Assembly (NCBI RefSeq): GCF_011947195.1
Contig: NZ_JAATVY010000038.1
Location: 1-49,181, forward strand
Reading direction: 5' to 3'
Source of the DNA: Planosporangium thailandense
GTDB taxonomy: Bacteria; Actinomycetota; Actinomycetes; Mycobacteriales; Micromonosporaceae
DNA: 49,181 bases
How positions within the stretch are numbered: position 1 is the stretch's first letter; each line of letters starts with the position of its first letter. The translations under genes were made by a program, and so were the position numbers. Of the stretch, positions 37,161 to 45,952 are shown piece after piece. The notes under the pieces are model-generated. The model worked only from the letters and a program-made list of their open reading frames with translations, searched no databases and was not told the origin of the DNA.

Positions 37161-38236
37161 ACCTCCGATCCGGCCACCGGCTGCACCGCTGACAGGAGCG
37201 CGGCGTACAGCGTCAGCCCGGGCCCGAACGCGGTAGCCACCACCGTCCGGGGCGGCGCCGGTGAGCGCCGCAGCGCGTCCACGATCAGCAGTACCGTCGG
37301 CGACGAACAGTTACCGTGCGTAGTGAGCGTCTGGCGCGACGGCGCCATCCGCTCCTCGGACAGGCCCAGGCCGTCGCGTACGACATCGAGGATCTTCGGG
37401 CCACCCGGGTGCACGGCCCAGCCGTCGACGTCGGATACCTCCAGGCCGTGCCGGCCCAACAGGTCGCTCACCAGCGGTCCGATGTGTTCGGCCAGCACGT
37501 CGGGAACCTGCGGCGACAGCCTCATCCGGAAGCCCTGATCGGTCACGTCCCACGTCATGTGGTCCGCCGTCGCCGTGTCGGTGACCGCGGTGACCTCGCG
37601 CACCGTGTACCCGCCGGAGTGGACGTCGCCGGGCACCACCACGACGGCGGCCGCGGCGTCGGAGAAGAGCGCGTGGGCGACTATCTGCTGCGGATCGCGG
37701 GTCGGCGGCTGCAGGTGCAGCGTGGTCAGTTCCAGGCACAGCAGCAGCGCCGGCTCACCCCGGCTGGCCACGAAGTCGGTGACCGTGCCGAGGCCCGGAA
37801 GCGCCGCGTAGCAGCCCATGTGGCCGATGAACAGCCGCTGCGTGCGCGGCGACATGCCGAGGTCACGGGCGAGCAGGATGTCCAGGCCGGGGGTCGCGTA
37901 GCCGGTGCACGAGCAGACGGCGAACAGCCCGAGCCGCGCCGGGTCGAGTCCGGCCGCGTCGAGCGCGCCGGTCACCGCCTCTTTGCCCAGCGGCAGCGCC
38001 TCGACCAGATACCGCTCCATCCTGGCCTTGGTCGACCAGCGCGACACGTCCTCGAGCAGCGGATTGACGACGCTGTGGCGGGTGGCCACACCGGCGTTGG
38101 CGAAGATTCGTCGCGCCAGCGCACGCTGCGGCCCCGCGTAGTGACCGGCGAAGAAGTCACGCCACAGGTCGTCCTGGCGCAGCGCGGGGGGATGCGTCAC
38201 GCCGACCCCGGCGATGACGGGCCGCGGCTCAGTCAT
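37157..38236 (-). CDS. Type III polyketide synthase
   Basis: A 359-residue chalcone/stilbene-synthase-fold enzyme. The catalytic triad is visible: C142 in G-H-M-G-C-Y-A-A-L-P-G-L, H276 in W-A-V-H-P-G-G-P-K-I-L and N309 in T-H-G-N-C-S-S-P-T. It extends an acyl-CoA starter with malonyl-CoA and cyclises the product to a resorcinol, pyrone or related ring. Together with the flavoprotein, methyltransferase and UbiA genes that follow, it resembles the recalled agq cluster of Actinoplanes missouriensis (alkyl-O-dihydrogeranyl-methoxyhydroquinones), where the synthase makes alkylresorcinols. The starter here cannot be read from the sequence. Confidence 0.94.
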   Translation of the reverse strand: MTEPRPVIAGVGVTHPPALRQDDLWRDFFAGHYAGPQRALARRIFANAGVATRHSVVNPLLEDVSRWSTKARMERYLVEALPLGKEAVTGALDAAGLDPARLGLFAVCSCTGYATPGLDILLARDLGMSPRTQRLFIGHMGCYAALPGLGTVTDFVASRGEPALLLCLELTTLHLQPPTRDPQQIVAHALFSDAAAAVVVVPGDVHSGGYTVREVTAVTDTATADHMTWDVTDQGFRMRLSPQVPDVLAEHIGPLVSDLLGRHGLEVSDVDGWAVHPGGPKILDVVRDGLGLSEERMAPSRQTLTTHGNCSSPTVLLIVDALRRSPAPPRTVVATAFGPGLTLYAALLSAVQPVAGSEV

Positions 38237-38284
38237 CCCGTCGTTCTACCCGTCGGTAACGGAAGGCATGCCGTCCACGCGCGA

Positions 38285-39451
38285 TTACCACCGCGGCCCC
38301 GTACCATCCGCCTCGGGATCGCCACCGAGCGCCGCCACGCCGAGCCAGTCGGCGCAGACGTCCGACGTCGGCGGTTGCAGGGCCCCGCAGCGCGCGTCGC
38401 GGTACAGCCGTTCCAGGGCATGGCCCCGCCGCGTCGCGCTCGTGCCCGCCGCCTCCAGCATGCTCGCCGCCACCTCCGCGGCAGTGGAGCCGGCCAGCAG
38501 CTTCGCCCGCCACACCCACCGGTTCGTCGCGGGCTCGCCCGGCGCCTCGTCGACCCGGCGAGCCGCTTCACGCACCGCCAGCCAGGCCGCCGCGACCGCG
38601 GCGTCCGCCCGCCCGATCCGGCTCCGCACGGCGGGCAACTGCCCCAGCCCGCGCTCGGTGAGGTGGCCGACGGCCGCGTCGATCGCGGCCTGCGCCACGC
38701 CGACGTACACCGCCGCGTAACTGGCCACCATCCAGTGCGGCATCAGCTGCGCCACCAGCAGCGCGAGCCCTTCGACGCCACCGAGCAGCGCGTCGGCCCC
38801 GACAGCCACGTCCAGGTGCAGGTCATGCGATGACGTGGCGCGCATGCCGAGCGCGTCCCAGGTCGGCTCGACGGTGACGCCCGCACTGCCGGCGGGCACC
38901 AGGAACTGCGACACCAGGGACGGATCGGCCGCACTGCGCGCGGCGACCAGATAGGCGTCGGCGTGCCCCGCGCCGGAGACGAACGCCTTCGAACCCTTGA
39001 TGCGGAAACCGTCCCGCTCGGCACTGTACATCGTGGACATCTGAGACAGCCGGGAGCCGACGCCCCGCTCGCTCATCGCCACCGCGTACCAGGCACCTTG
39101 GGCCGCCGCCGCGAGCAGGCGGTCCCGGGCACGCAGGAAGCTCTCGGGCACGCCCAGCGCCTCGATCAGCGCCTGCGGGATGCCGGCGAGCGCGCCGGTG
39201 ACCGAGGTGTGCATGTTGAACACCAGGGCGGTCGCGCCGTTACCGCGCGCCAGTTCGTAAGCGACCTCGGCGTACTCGGAGAAGCCCGCGCCCAGCCCGC
39301 CCAGGTGCGCGGGCGCCATCAGCCCGAGCAGGCCCGCCTCCCGCAGGTCGGCGAAGTCGTCCACGGGAAACGTACCGTCGCGGTCGGACCCGGCGGCGCG
39401 GGCGGCGAACCGTGGCACCAGCCGGCGGGCCGCGGCGAGGGCTTGCGTCAC
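38285..39451 (-). CDS. Acyl-CoA dehydrogenase-fold flavoprotein in polyketide cluster
   Basis: A 388-residue protein with the acyl-CoA dehydrogenase three-domain fold. The N-terminal helical part has R-E-A-G-L-L-G-L-M-A-P-A-H-L-G-G. The middle beta domain has A-M-S-E-R-G-V-G-S, G-S-K-A-F-V-S-G-A and D-A-L-G-M-R-A-T-S-S-H-D. The C-terminal four-helix bundle has R-R-G-H-A-L-E-R-L-Y-R-D-A-R. The G-M-R-A-T and R-D-A-R-C-G-A-L-Q-P-P segments also occur in flavin-dependent monooxygenases of this fold, so it may hydroxylate the aromatic ring or desaturate a chain. The GTG at 39451 overlaps the methyltransferase stop (GTGA), so the genes are coupled. Confidence 0.85.
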   Translation of the reverse strand: MTQALAAARRLVPRFAARAAGSDRDGTFPVDDFADLREAGLLGLMAPAHLGGLGAGFSEYAEVAYELARGNGATALVFNMHTSVTGALAGIPQALIEALGVPESFLRARDRLLAAAAQGAWYAVAMSERGVGSRLSQMSTMYSAERDGFRIKGSKAFVSGAGHADAYLVAARSAADPSLVSQFLVPAGSAGVTVEPTWDALGMRATSSHDLHLDVAVGADALLGGVEGLALLVAQLMPHWMVASYAAVYVGVAQAAIDAAVGHLTERGLGQLPAVRSRIGRADAAVAAAWLAVREAARRVDEAPGEPATNRWVWRAKLLAGSTAAEVAASMLEAAGTSATRRGHALERLYRDARCGALQPPTSDVCADWLGVAALGGDPEADGTGPRW

Positions 39452-40164
39452 GCTGTCTCCTCCTTGGTGCCGATCGCCTGGTAGAGCGCGGCCTTCGACC
39501 AGGTCGGCACCATGGGCGCCGCGCCACGACGGGTCACCAGCCACCGCAACAGCCCGCGTACCTGGGGACGCAGGCCGCGCGTACGCAGCCGGACCCCGTG
39601 CCGGGCGAACTCCGCGACCAGCGCGTCCGGATCGACGAACAGGGCCGGGTCGTGGATGCCGGGCGGCGCACCGCCGGGCATCCGCTCAGCTACCGAGATG
39701 GCCAGGAAGCGGCACACCGCGGTGTCGGCAAGGGTGTCGATGACCACCAGTCCGCCCGGCCGCATGATCCGGCACACCTCGGCCACCGTCGCCGGCAGGT
39801 CGGTGACGTGTTCGAGCAGTTCACCGGCGCTCACCACGTCGGCGCAGCCGTCGGCGAGCGGCAGCCGCGTCACGTCCGCCCGCACCGGGGTGACGCCGTG
39901 GCCGGCCGCCAGTTCGAGCGCCGACCGGACGAGATCGACGCCGACGTGCCGGTACCCCTTGCCGGCGACGTGCGGGGCCAGCAGCCCGCCGCCGCACCCG
40001 AGATCGACCAGGACGGCGTCCGGACGCGACGTCGGCGGCACCAGCCGCCCCCGGGCCGCCGCGATCCAGGCCAGCATCGCGAACCGGCCCTCCGGTCGCC
40101 ACCACTCGCCCACCAGGTCGTCGTACTGACCGACGTCGTTGCGAGGGCGGGTAGACGTCCGCAT
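39448..40164 (-). CDS. SAM methyltransferase (UbiG-like) of the polyketide cluster
   Basis: A 238-residue class I methyltransferase. Motif I is V-L-V-D-L-G-C-G-G-G-L-L; G-V-D-L-V is the acidic motif II; V-S-A-G-E-L-L-E-H-V and R-I-M-R-P-G-G-L-V-V-I follow. The Y-D-D-L-V-G-E-W-W N-terminus is like UbiG-type O-methyltransferases acting on prenylated or alkylated phenols. Its likely role is O-methylation of the polyketide-derived hydroquinone. ATG 40164 is preferred over an upstream in-frame start because the methyltransferase homology begins there. It overlaps the next gene by four bases and is divergent from ubiA by 47 bp. Confidence 0.88.
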   Translation of the reverse strand: MRTSTRPRNDVGQYDDLVGEWWRPEGRFAMLAWIAAARGRLVPPTSRPDAVLVDLGCGGGLLAPHVAGKGYRHVGVDLVRSALELAAGHGVTPVRADVTRLPLADGCADVVSAGELLEHVTDLPATVAEVCRIMRPGGLVVIDTLADTAVCRFLAISVAERMPGGAPPGIHDPALFVDPDALVAEFARHGVRLRTRGLRPQVRGLLRWLVTRRGAAPMVPTWSKAALYQAIGTKEETA

Positions 40165-40211
40165 GAACGCCAGCCTGACACGAAACGATCTGCCAGGCCA
40201 CACTGGACCGC

Positions 40212-41027
40212 ATGCGTACCGCGCTGGGCCTGCTCAGGGCCTGCCACCCGGAACCGACGGCGGCGGTCACCGTGGTGGCGACGCTGCTCGCCCTGGCGAC
40301 CGGGCGCGGGCCCGGCGGCGCGCTCGCCGTCGCCGCCACCGTCCTGGCCAGCCAGCTCGCGGTGGGTTGGTGCAACGACGCCGTCGACGCGGGGCGCGAC
40401 GCGGCCGTGGGGCGCCGGGACAAGCCGATCGTCTCGGGGGCGGTCTCCCGGCGTACCGTCGCGGTCGCGGCCGTGGTGGCCGCGACCGCGACCGTTCCGC
40501 TGGCGTGGGCGTCGGGGCCCCGTGCCGGCTCGGTGGCCGCGGTCGGCCTCGCCGCCGCCCTGCTCTACAACTGGCCGCTGAAGGCCACGGCCGTCTCGGT
40601 GCTGCCCTACGCGGTGTCGTTCGCCGCGCTGCCGGCGTTCGTGGTGATGGCCGTCTCCCGGCCGCCGTGGTGGCTGATCACCGCTGGCGCCCTGCTCGGC
40701 GCCGGCGCCCACTTCGCCAACGTCCTTCCCGATCTGGGCGACGACGCCCGTACCGGCGTCCGCGGCCTGCCGCACCGGGTCGGCGCCCGGGCCAGCGTCG
40801 CCCTCGCCGGCGCGCTGCTGTTCGGGGCGACCACCGCGCTCACGTTCGGCCCACCCGGGTCCCCGTCGTGGATCAGCGCCTGGGCGTTCGGCGGCGCGGC
40901 CGTGACGCTCGCCGTCGGCGGGTACGTGGCGGGGCGCCGGCCGGCCTCGCGCGCCGCGTTCCGGTCGGTGCTGGTCGTGGCGGTGCTCGACGTGGTCCTG
41001 CTGCTGACCGCCGGCGTGCGGGTGTGA
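40212..41027 (+). CDS. UbiA-family prenyltransferase
   Basis: A 271-residue integral membrane enzyme with about eight helices. The first Asp-rich motif is N-D-A-V-D-A-G-R-D (N55-D63, the NDxxDxxxD consensus), and a second Asp-rich loop lies at N-V-L-P-D-L-G-D-D. It transfers an isoprenyl group, such as geranyl, to an aromatic acceptor. Divergent from and 47 bp away from the methyltransferase gene, it completes a polyketide, flavoprotein, methyl and prenyl cassette. The isoprenyl donor would come from the MEP pathway represented here by ispD and ispF. Confidence 0.93.
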   Translation: MRTALGLLRACHPEPTAAVTVVATLLALATGRGPGGALAVAATVLASQLAVGWCNDAVDAGRDAAVGRRDKPIVSGAVSRRTVAVAAVVAATATVPLAWASGPRAGSVAAVGLAAALLYNWPLKATAVSVLPYAVSFAALPAFVVMAVSRPPWWLITAGALLGAGAHFANVLPDLGDDARTGVRGLPHRVGARASVALAGALLFGATTALTFGPPGSPSWISAWAFGGAAVTLAVGGYVAGRRPASRAAFRSVLVVAVLDVVLLLTAGVRV

Positions 41028-41156
41028 CGCGGCACACGCCGTCACGCTTGCGAGGGCGGCCCGGGACACGCGTGAGGCGGGTCGGCGCGGGCGTCTCAGA
41101 GCGGACAACTACGCTGTACTCCGGCTTGTTTCGGGTTGTCGCCGAGGAGGACCGAA

Positions 41157-41960
41157 GTGCCGCGCTCCATTACCGGTACGCCGTCGCGACGTCGTATGTC
41201 GCGCGTCGCCGCGCTGCTCGCCGCACCCGCGGCCGCCGTCTGCCTGCTGTCGGGCTGTGGCGCCGGGCAGGTCAACCAGACCACGTCGATGGTCGCGCCG
41301 ATCGCCGGCGCGGACGTCAACTCCAAGCCGCACGGCCAGGCGTCGCTGCGGGCCGTGGAGGTCAAGTACAACAGCCCGGAGGGCTACTCGGCCGGTGAGA
41401 CCGCGCCGCTGTCGCTGTACATCGCGAACAACGACGCCGGCAAGCCGCTGGTCCTGCGCAGCGTGACGGCCACCGACGCAAGCGGCGCGCCGATCGGCAC
41501 CGTGGTGCTCACCGGCGGTACCCCGAGCGTGGGCACCGGCGCCGCGCCGTCGGCCTCCGCCACCGGGGAGCCCGCCGCCACCGAGGGCGCCGGCGGCCCG
41601 TCGGCGGGCCCGTCCCACCGGGCGTCGGCATCGCCGTCCCGCCGGGCGGCGGCCTCCGCCAACCCCTCCGCCTCGGAGAGCCCGTCGGAGAGCGCCTCGG
41701 AGAGCCCCTCCGAGGCGCCGTCGCCCAGCCCGTCGGCGGCGTCGGTGACGATCCCGGCGAGCGGGTACGCGCGACTCGATCCCGACAGCGGGGCCTACCT
41801 GGCCATCACGAACCTCACCACGTCGCTTCGGCCCGGCTCGTCGGTGCTCGTGACGTTCACGTTCGAGGGCGAGGACCCGCTCCAGGTGCCGGTGTCGTTC
41901 GCCGTCCCGCTGTCGCCCGCGCCGCGGACGGGTGCGCCGTCGGACGCCGCGGCGGAATAA
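41157..41960 (+). CDS. LpqE-like lipoprotein
   Basis: A 267-residue exported lipoprotein. The GTG at 41157 follows GGAGGACCG. The signal peptide ends in the lipobox L-L-S-G-C, giving a lipidated Cys at ~33. A first beta segment (L-R-A-V-E-V-K-Y-N-S-P-E, A-P-L-S-L-Y-I-A-N-N) and a second one (L-A-I-T-N-L-T-T-S-L-R-P-G-S-S-V-L-V-T-F) surround a ~75-residue Ser/Pro/Ala-rich low-complexity insert. Position directly upstream of radA and the domain pattern fit LpqE (Rv3584) of mycobacteria, recalled from memory. Function is unknown; related beta-domains include copper-binding PCuAC proteins, but the Met/His metal sites are not evident here. Confidence 0.8.
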   Translation: MPRSITGTPSRRRMSRVAALLAAPAAAVCLLSGCGAGQVNQTTSMVAPIAGADVNSKPHGQASLRAVEVKYNSPEGYSAGETAPLSLYIANNDAGKPLVLRSVTATDASGAPIGTVVLTGGTPSVGTGAAPSASATGEPAATEGAGGPSAGPSHRASASPSRRAAASANPSASESPSESASESPSEAPSPSPSAASVTIPASGYARLDPDSGAYLAITNLTTSLRPGSSVLVTFTFEGEDPLQVPVSFAVPLSPAPRTGAPSDAAAE

Positions 41961-41995
41961 CGGTTTTCGTCGTACCCGTTCGGTAGGTTTTCGGC

Positions 41996-43432
41996 GTGAC
42001 TGGACGCGCCACCCCATCCCGCTCGTCGACCAAGGCCTCGGGCTCCCGGGCCACCTATGAGTGCGACGCCTGCGGGCACCGGCCACCCAAGTGGGTCGGC
42101 CGCTGCCCGGAGTGCGGCGAGTGGGGGTCGATCGTCGAGGCGGCGTCCAGTACGCCGGCCGCGCTGCGCGCCGTCACCGCCCGCAGGCCGTCGGAGCCCG
42201 CCCGGCCGATCGCCACGATCAGCGCGGCGCCCGCGAAGGCCCGGCCCACCAACGTGCCGGAGTTCGACCGGGTCCTCGGCGGTGGCCTGGTCCCCGGCGG
42301 GGTGGTGCTCCTCGCCGGCGAGCCGGGGGTCGGCAAGTCGACCCTGCTGCTCGAGGTCGCGCAGCAGTGGGCCGCCACCGCCGACACGACGGCCCTGGTG
42401 ATCAGCGGTGAGGAGTCGGTGAGCCAGGTCCGCCTGCGCGCCGAGCGGATCGGCGCGCTGCACGAGCGCCTCTACCTCGCCGCCGAGACCGACCTGGCCG
42501 CCGTCCTCGGCCACCTGGACGCGGTCCAGCCGGGCCTGCTCGTGCTCGACTCGGTGCAGACGATCTCGGCTCCCGGCGCGGACGGGGTCCCCGGCGGTGT
42601 CACACAGGTGCGCGGGGTGACGGCGGCGATCGTCGCGGTGGCCAAGGAGCGCGGCATCGCGACCGTGCTCGTGGGGCACGTCACCAAGGACGGCCAGGTC
42701 GCGGGCCCCCGGGTCCTGGAGCACCTGGTCGACGTCGTGCTCAACTTCGAGGGCGACAAGCACTCCTCGTTGCGGATGGTGCGCGGGCTGAAGAACCGGT
42801 TCGGCGCCGCCGACGAGGTGGGCTGCTTCGAGATGCACGAGGGGGGCATCGCGAGCCTGCCCGACCCGTCCGGGCTGTTCCTGACGCGCTACGCCGACGC
42901 CGTCCCCGGCACCTGCGTCACCGTCGCGATGGAGGGGCGCCGCGCACTCGTGACCGAGGTGCAGGCGCTGATCGGGGCGCCCGTCCCCGGTTCTCCCCGG
43001 CGGACCGTGAGCGGGCTGGACAGCGCCCGGCTGGCGATGGTGCTGGCCGTGCTCCAGCGCCGCTCCAAGCTGCAGCTCCACGACCGGGAGGTGTTCGCGG
43101 CGACCGTGGGCGGCGTCCGGGTCATCGAGCCCGCCGCCGACCTGGGCGTCGCGCTCGCGGTGGCCTCTGCCGCCACCGAGCTTCCAATGGCCCCCGACCT
43201 CGTCGCGCTGGGCGAGGTCGGCCTGACCGGCGAGGTGCGCCGCGTCGGCGCGGTCCCCCGGCGGCTCGCCGAGGCGGCCCGGCTGGGCTTCCGGTTCGCG
43301 CTGGTGCCGCCGGGCTGCGGACCGGCGGCCACCGGCTCGACTCCGCCGGGCATGCGGGTGCTCGAGGTCGGCGACGTCCGCGCCGCCCTGCACTTCGCGG
43401 TGCAGGCCGGCGAGCGCAGCGAGGCGCGTTAA
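41996..43432 (+). CDS. radA: DNA repair protein RadA
   Basis: A 478-residue RecA-like ATPase that helps process recombination intermediates. The N-terminal zinc finger has cysteines at 23, 26, 37 and 40 (C-D-A-C, then C-P-E-C). Walker A is G-E-P-G-V-G-K-S-T at ~108-116. The RadA-specific L-K-N-R-F-G motif follows the core, and a C-terminal Lon-like domain (G-E-V-G-L-T-G-E-V-R) is present. It starts at GTG 41996. disA follows 126 bp downstream on the same strand; the two are commonly adjacent, and RadA is known to affect DisA in other bacteria. Confidence 0.97.
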   Translation: MTGRATPSRSSTKASGSRATYECDACGHRPPKWVGRCPECGEWGSIVEAASSTPAALRAVTARRPSEPARPIATISAAPAKARPTNVPEFDRVLGGGLVPGGVVLLAGEPGVGKSTLLLEVAQQWAATADTTALVISGEESVSQVRLRAERIGALHERLYLAAETDLAAVLGHLDAVQPGLLVLDSVQTISAPGADGVPGGVTQVRGVTAAIVAVAKERGIATVLVGHVTKDGQVAGPRVLEHLVDVVLNFEGDKHSSLRMVRGLKNRFGAADEVGCFEMHEGGIASLPDPSGLFLTRYADAVPGTCVTVAMEGRRALVTEVQALIGAPVPGSPRRTVSGLDSARLAMVLAVLQRRSKLQLHDREVFAATVGGVRVIEPAADLGVALAVASAATELPMAPDLVALGEVGLTGEVRRVGAVPRRLAEAARLGFRFALVPPGCGPAATGSTPPGMRVLEVGDVRAALHFAVQAGERSEAR

Positions 43433-43558
43433 CCGGTGGATCAGGCGACTGACCCGGGAGATGGCCGTCTCGCGCCGCGCCCGGATACCACTTCCGGCAC
43501 CGTCTTACGGGTTTCCGACGTACCGCAACCGCACTGCTGGCGTGGCGGTCCGTAGACT

Positions 43559-44641
43559 ATGCGGGTGCCGATCGACCGCGATGACCCGCTACGCGCGACA
43601 CTGGCGCTCATGGCGCCGGGCACCGCGCTGCGCGACGGCCTGGAGCGCATCCTGCGCGGCCGGACCGGCGCGCTGATCGTGCTGGGCTACGACCAGACGG
43701 TCGAGACGTTGTGCACGGGCGGTTTCCCGCTCGACGTCGAGTTCTCCGCCACCCGACTCCGCGAACTGTGCAAGATGGACGGCGCGGTCGTGCTGTCCAG
43801 CGACGGCACCCGGATCGTACGGGCGGCCGTGCACCTGATGCCCGACCCCGCGATCCCGTCCGAAGAGTCGGGAACCCGTCACCGCACGGCCGAGCGGGTC
43901 GCCAAGCAGACCGGATTCCCGGTCATCTCCGTCAGCCAGTCGATGCGCATCATCGGGCTGTACGTCAACGGGCAGCGCCACGTCCTCGACGACTCGGCCG
44001 CCATCCTGTCCCGGGCCAACCAGGCGCTCGCCACCCTCGAACGCTACAAGCTGCGCCTCGACGAGGTCAGCGGCACCCTGTCGGCGCTGGAGATAGAGGA
44101 CCTCGTCACCGTCCGCGACGCCGTCGCGGTGGTCCAGCGGCTGGAGATGGTGCGCCGGATCGCCGACGAGATCGCCGGATACGTGGTGGAGCTCGGCACC
44201 GACGGCCGGCTCCTGGCGTTGCAGCTCGAAGAGTTGATGGCGGGCGTGGAGGCCGACCGCACGCTGGTGATCCGCGACTACCTGCCGGACGGGCACGGGT
44301 TCGACAACGCCGAGGACGCGCTCGACGAGCTCGACCGGCTGTCGGCCACCGACCTGATCGACCTCGTCGCGGTCGCCAAGGCCCTCGGGTACCCGGGCGC
44401 GAGCGACGCGCTGGAGGCAGCGGTGTCGCCCCGCGGGTTCCGCCTGCTGGCGAAGGTGCCGCGCCTGCCCGGTGCGGTCCTCGACCGGCTCGTCGACCAC
44501 TTCGGCAGCCTGCAGCGGCTGCTCGGCGCCACCGTGGAGGATCTGCAGGCCGTCGAGGGCGTCGGTGACGCCCGCGCCCGCAGCATCCGGGAGGGCCTGT
44601 CCCGCCTGGCCGAGGCGTCGATCCTCGAGCGGTACGTGTAG
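43559..44641 (+). CDS. disA: DNA-integrity scanning diadenylate cyclase
   Basis: A 360-residue octameric enzyme making c-di-AMP from two ATP and sensing branched DNA. The DAC domain has D-G-A at 74-76 and the R-H-R motif at 107-109. A helical spine covers ~145-285, and a C-terminal helix-hairpin-helix DNA-binding region ([15 protein letters not shown]) ends the protein. The ATG at 43559 is followed by an in-frame GTG two codons later, an alternative start. It is next to radA, as in many Gram-positive bacteria. Confidence 0.97.
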   Translation: MRVPIDRDDPLRATLALMAPGTALRDGLERILRGRTGALIVLGYDQTVETLCTGGFPLDVEFSATRLRELCKMDGAVVLSSDGTRIVRAAVHLMPDPAIPSEESGTRHRTAERVAKQTGFPVISVSQSMRIIGLYVNGQRHVLDDSAAILSRANQALATLERYKLRLDEVSGTLSALEIEDLVTVRDAVAVVQRLEMVRRIADEIAGYVVELGTDGRLLALQLEELMAGVEADRTLVIRDYLPDGHGFDNAEDALDELDRLSATDLIDLVAVAKALGYPGASDALEAAVSPRGFRLLAKVPRLPGAVLDRLVDHFGSLQRLLGATVEDLQAVEGVGDARARSIREGLSRLAEASILERYV

Positions 44642-44646
44642 CCGCC

Positions 44647-45354
44647 CTACTTCACCTCGACGACGACCGGATCGCTCAGCTTGGTGGCGAGCCGGGCCAC
44701 CAGCTCGTACTTTCCGGGCGCCACCTTGCCGCCGGGGCAGCCGTTGTCGGTGGCGTTGCCGTGCCAGTCCAGGTAAAACTCGGCCTCGATGTTCGGACCG
44801 AACATCCGGACGTCCGTGCCGTGCTGCGCATCGCAGCTGTCGGACGACCAGACCTTCGCCTTCGCCGCGTTCTGCAGATACAGCTCCTGCGCGTCGGCCC
44901 CCACGTCCCGGGTGCAGGACCGGCCGGCGATGTTCTTGACGCGCAGGTAGAAGCGCACCGTGCTGCCCTGCGCGACCGAGGTCGAGGCCGCGGCGGCGGT
45001 CACGGCTATCTCACCGTCGGTGCACGGCCCGGACGGTGCCGGTGACGGCTGCGCCGCGGGTACGAGCGACGGCGAGGCAGACGCCGACTGTGAATCACCG
45101 TCGCCAGCCGGGATGTCGATGCCGCCGCCCGAGGTGAACACCGGCGCCGACGGCGACACCGAAGCGGACGGCGTCGGTGTCGGACTGGACGAGTCCCGCC
45201 CGGCCGGCGACTGCGCACCGGTGCGCCGCGACACGTTGGCCGTGCCGGTGCACGAGTAGAGCAGCGCGAACATGGCCAGAAGCAGGGTGCCCGCAACCGC
45301 CGCCCGGCGTCGCCAATAGACGGCCGGGGGCAACGGGCCAACCGTCAGCTTCAT
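44647..45354 (-). CDS. Membrane-anchored secreted protein, Rv3587c-like position
   Basis: A 235-residue protein from ATG 45354. One N-terminal membrane helix (~18-38, R-R-A-A-V-A-G-T-L-L-L-A-M-F-A-L-L) anchors a Ser/Pro-rich linker and a C-terminal beta domain with four or more cysteines (G-R-S-C-T-R-D-V-G, S-D-S-C-D-A, N-G-C-P-G-G), probably disulfide-bonded. It is convergent with disA, five bases apart. A conserved membrane protein at the same place in mycobacteria (Rv3587c, recalled) suggests orthology. Function is unknown. Confidence 0.75.
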   Translation of the reverse strand: MKLTVGPLPPAVYWRRRAAVAGTLLLAMFALLYSCTGTANVSRRTGAQSPAGRDSSSPTPTPSASVSPSAPVFTSGGGIDIPAGDGDSQSASASPSLVPAAQPSPAPSGPCTDGEIAVTAAAASTSVAQGSTVRFYLRVKNIAGRSCTRDVGADAQELYLQNAAKAKVWSSDSCDAQHGTDVRMFGPNIEAEFYLDWHGNATDNGCPGGKVAPGKYELVARLATKLSDPVVVEVK

Positions 45355-45406
45355 GATGGACACACGTTATCGCCGGCCCGCCATATCGAGGGGTCGGCGC
45401 GCCGCC

Positions 45407-45952
45407 TTACAGGTACACCTTTCTTGTGTGTATCGCGTGCGCGCCCGCAACCCGGTCGAGGAACAGCAGGCCAGCGCAGTGGTCGATCTCATGTTGTAAC
45501 GCGCGGGCCTCGAAGGCGTTTGTGGTGATCTCGATCTCACCTCCGCCCGGCAGCTCACCCGCCACGACCACGCGGCCGGCGCGCTTGACATCGCCGGTCA
45601 GGTCGGGCACCGACATGCAGCCCTCCCGCCCCTTCTGCCACTGGCTCGCCTCGACCAGGCGGGCGTTGCACAGCACGAAGGTGCCGTGGACCGTGCGGAC
45701 CTTCGGGTGCCCGGTCACGTCGACGGCGAAGACCTGCGCCGACACTCCTACCTGGGGCGCGGCAAGGCCGACGCAGCCGGGCGACACCCGCATGGTGGCC
45801 ACGAGATCCGCCGCCAGTTGAAGGACGGCGGGATCGTCCGGGTCGACCACCTCGCCGGCCATGGAGAGGACGGCCGCCGGGGCGCGGACCACCGGGCGTA
45901 CGACGCCCTGGCGGCCCAGATCCTCCACTGACCAGTCCACGACGCCGGTCAC
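45407..45952 (-). CDS. def: Peptide deformylase
   Basis: A 181-residue metalloenzyme removing the formyl group from nascent proteins. Motif 1 is C-V-G-L-A-A-P-Q (60-67), where the usual first Gly is Cys. Motif 2 is E-G-C-M-S with metal ligand C112. Motif 3 is H-E-I-D-H (154-158). All catalytic residues are present. It starts at GTG 45952, which overlaps the stop of the ACT-domain gene by four bases (GTGA). As bacteria often carry several deformylases, this may not be the only one. Confidence 0.94.
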   Translation of the reverse strand: MTGVVDWSVEDLGRQGVVRPVVRAPAAVLSMAGEVVDPDDPAVLQLAADLVATMRVSPGCVGLAAPQVGVSAQVFAVDVTGHPKVRTVHGTFVLCNARLVEASQWQKGREGCMSVPDLTGDVKRAGRVVVAGELPGGGEIEITTNAFEARALQHEIDHCAGLLFLDRVAGAHAIHTRKVYL

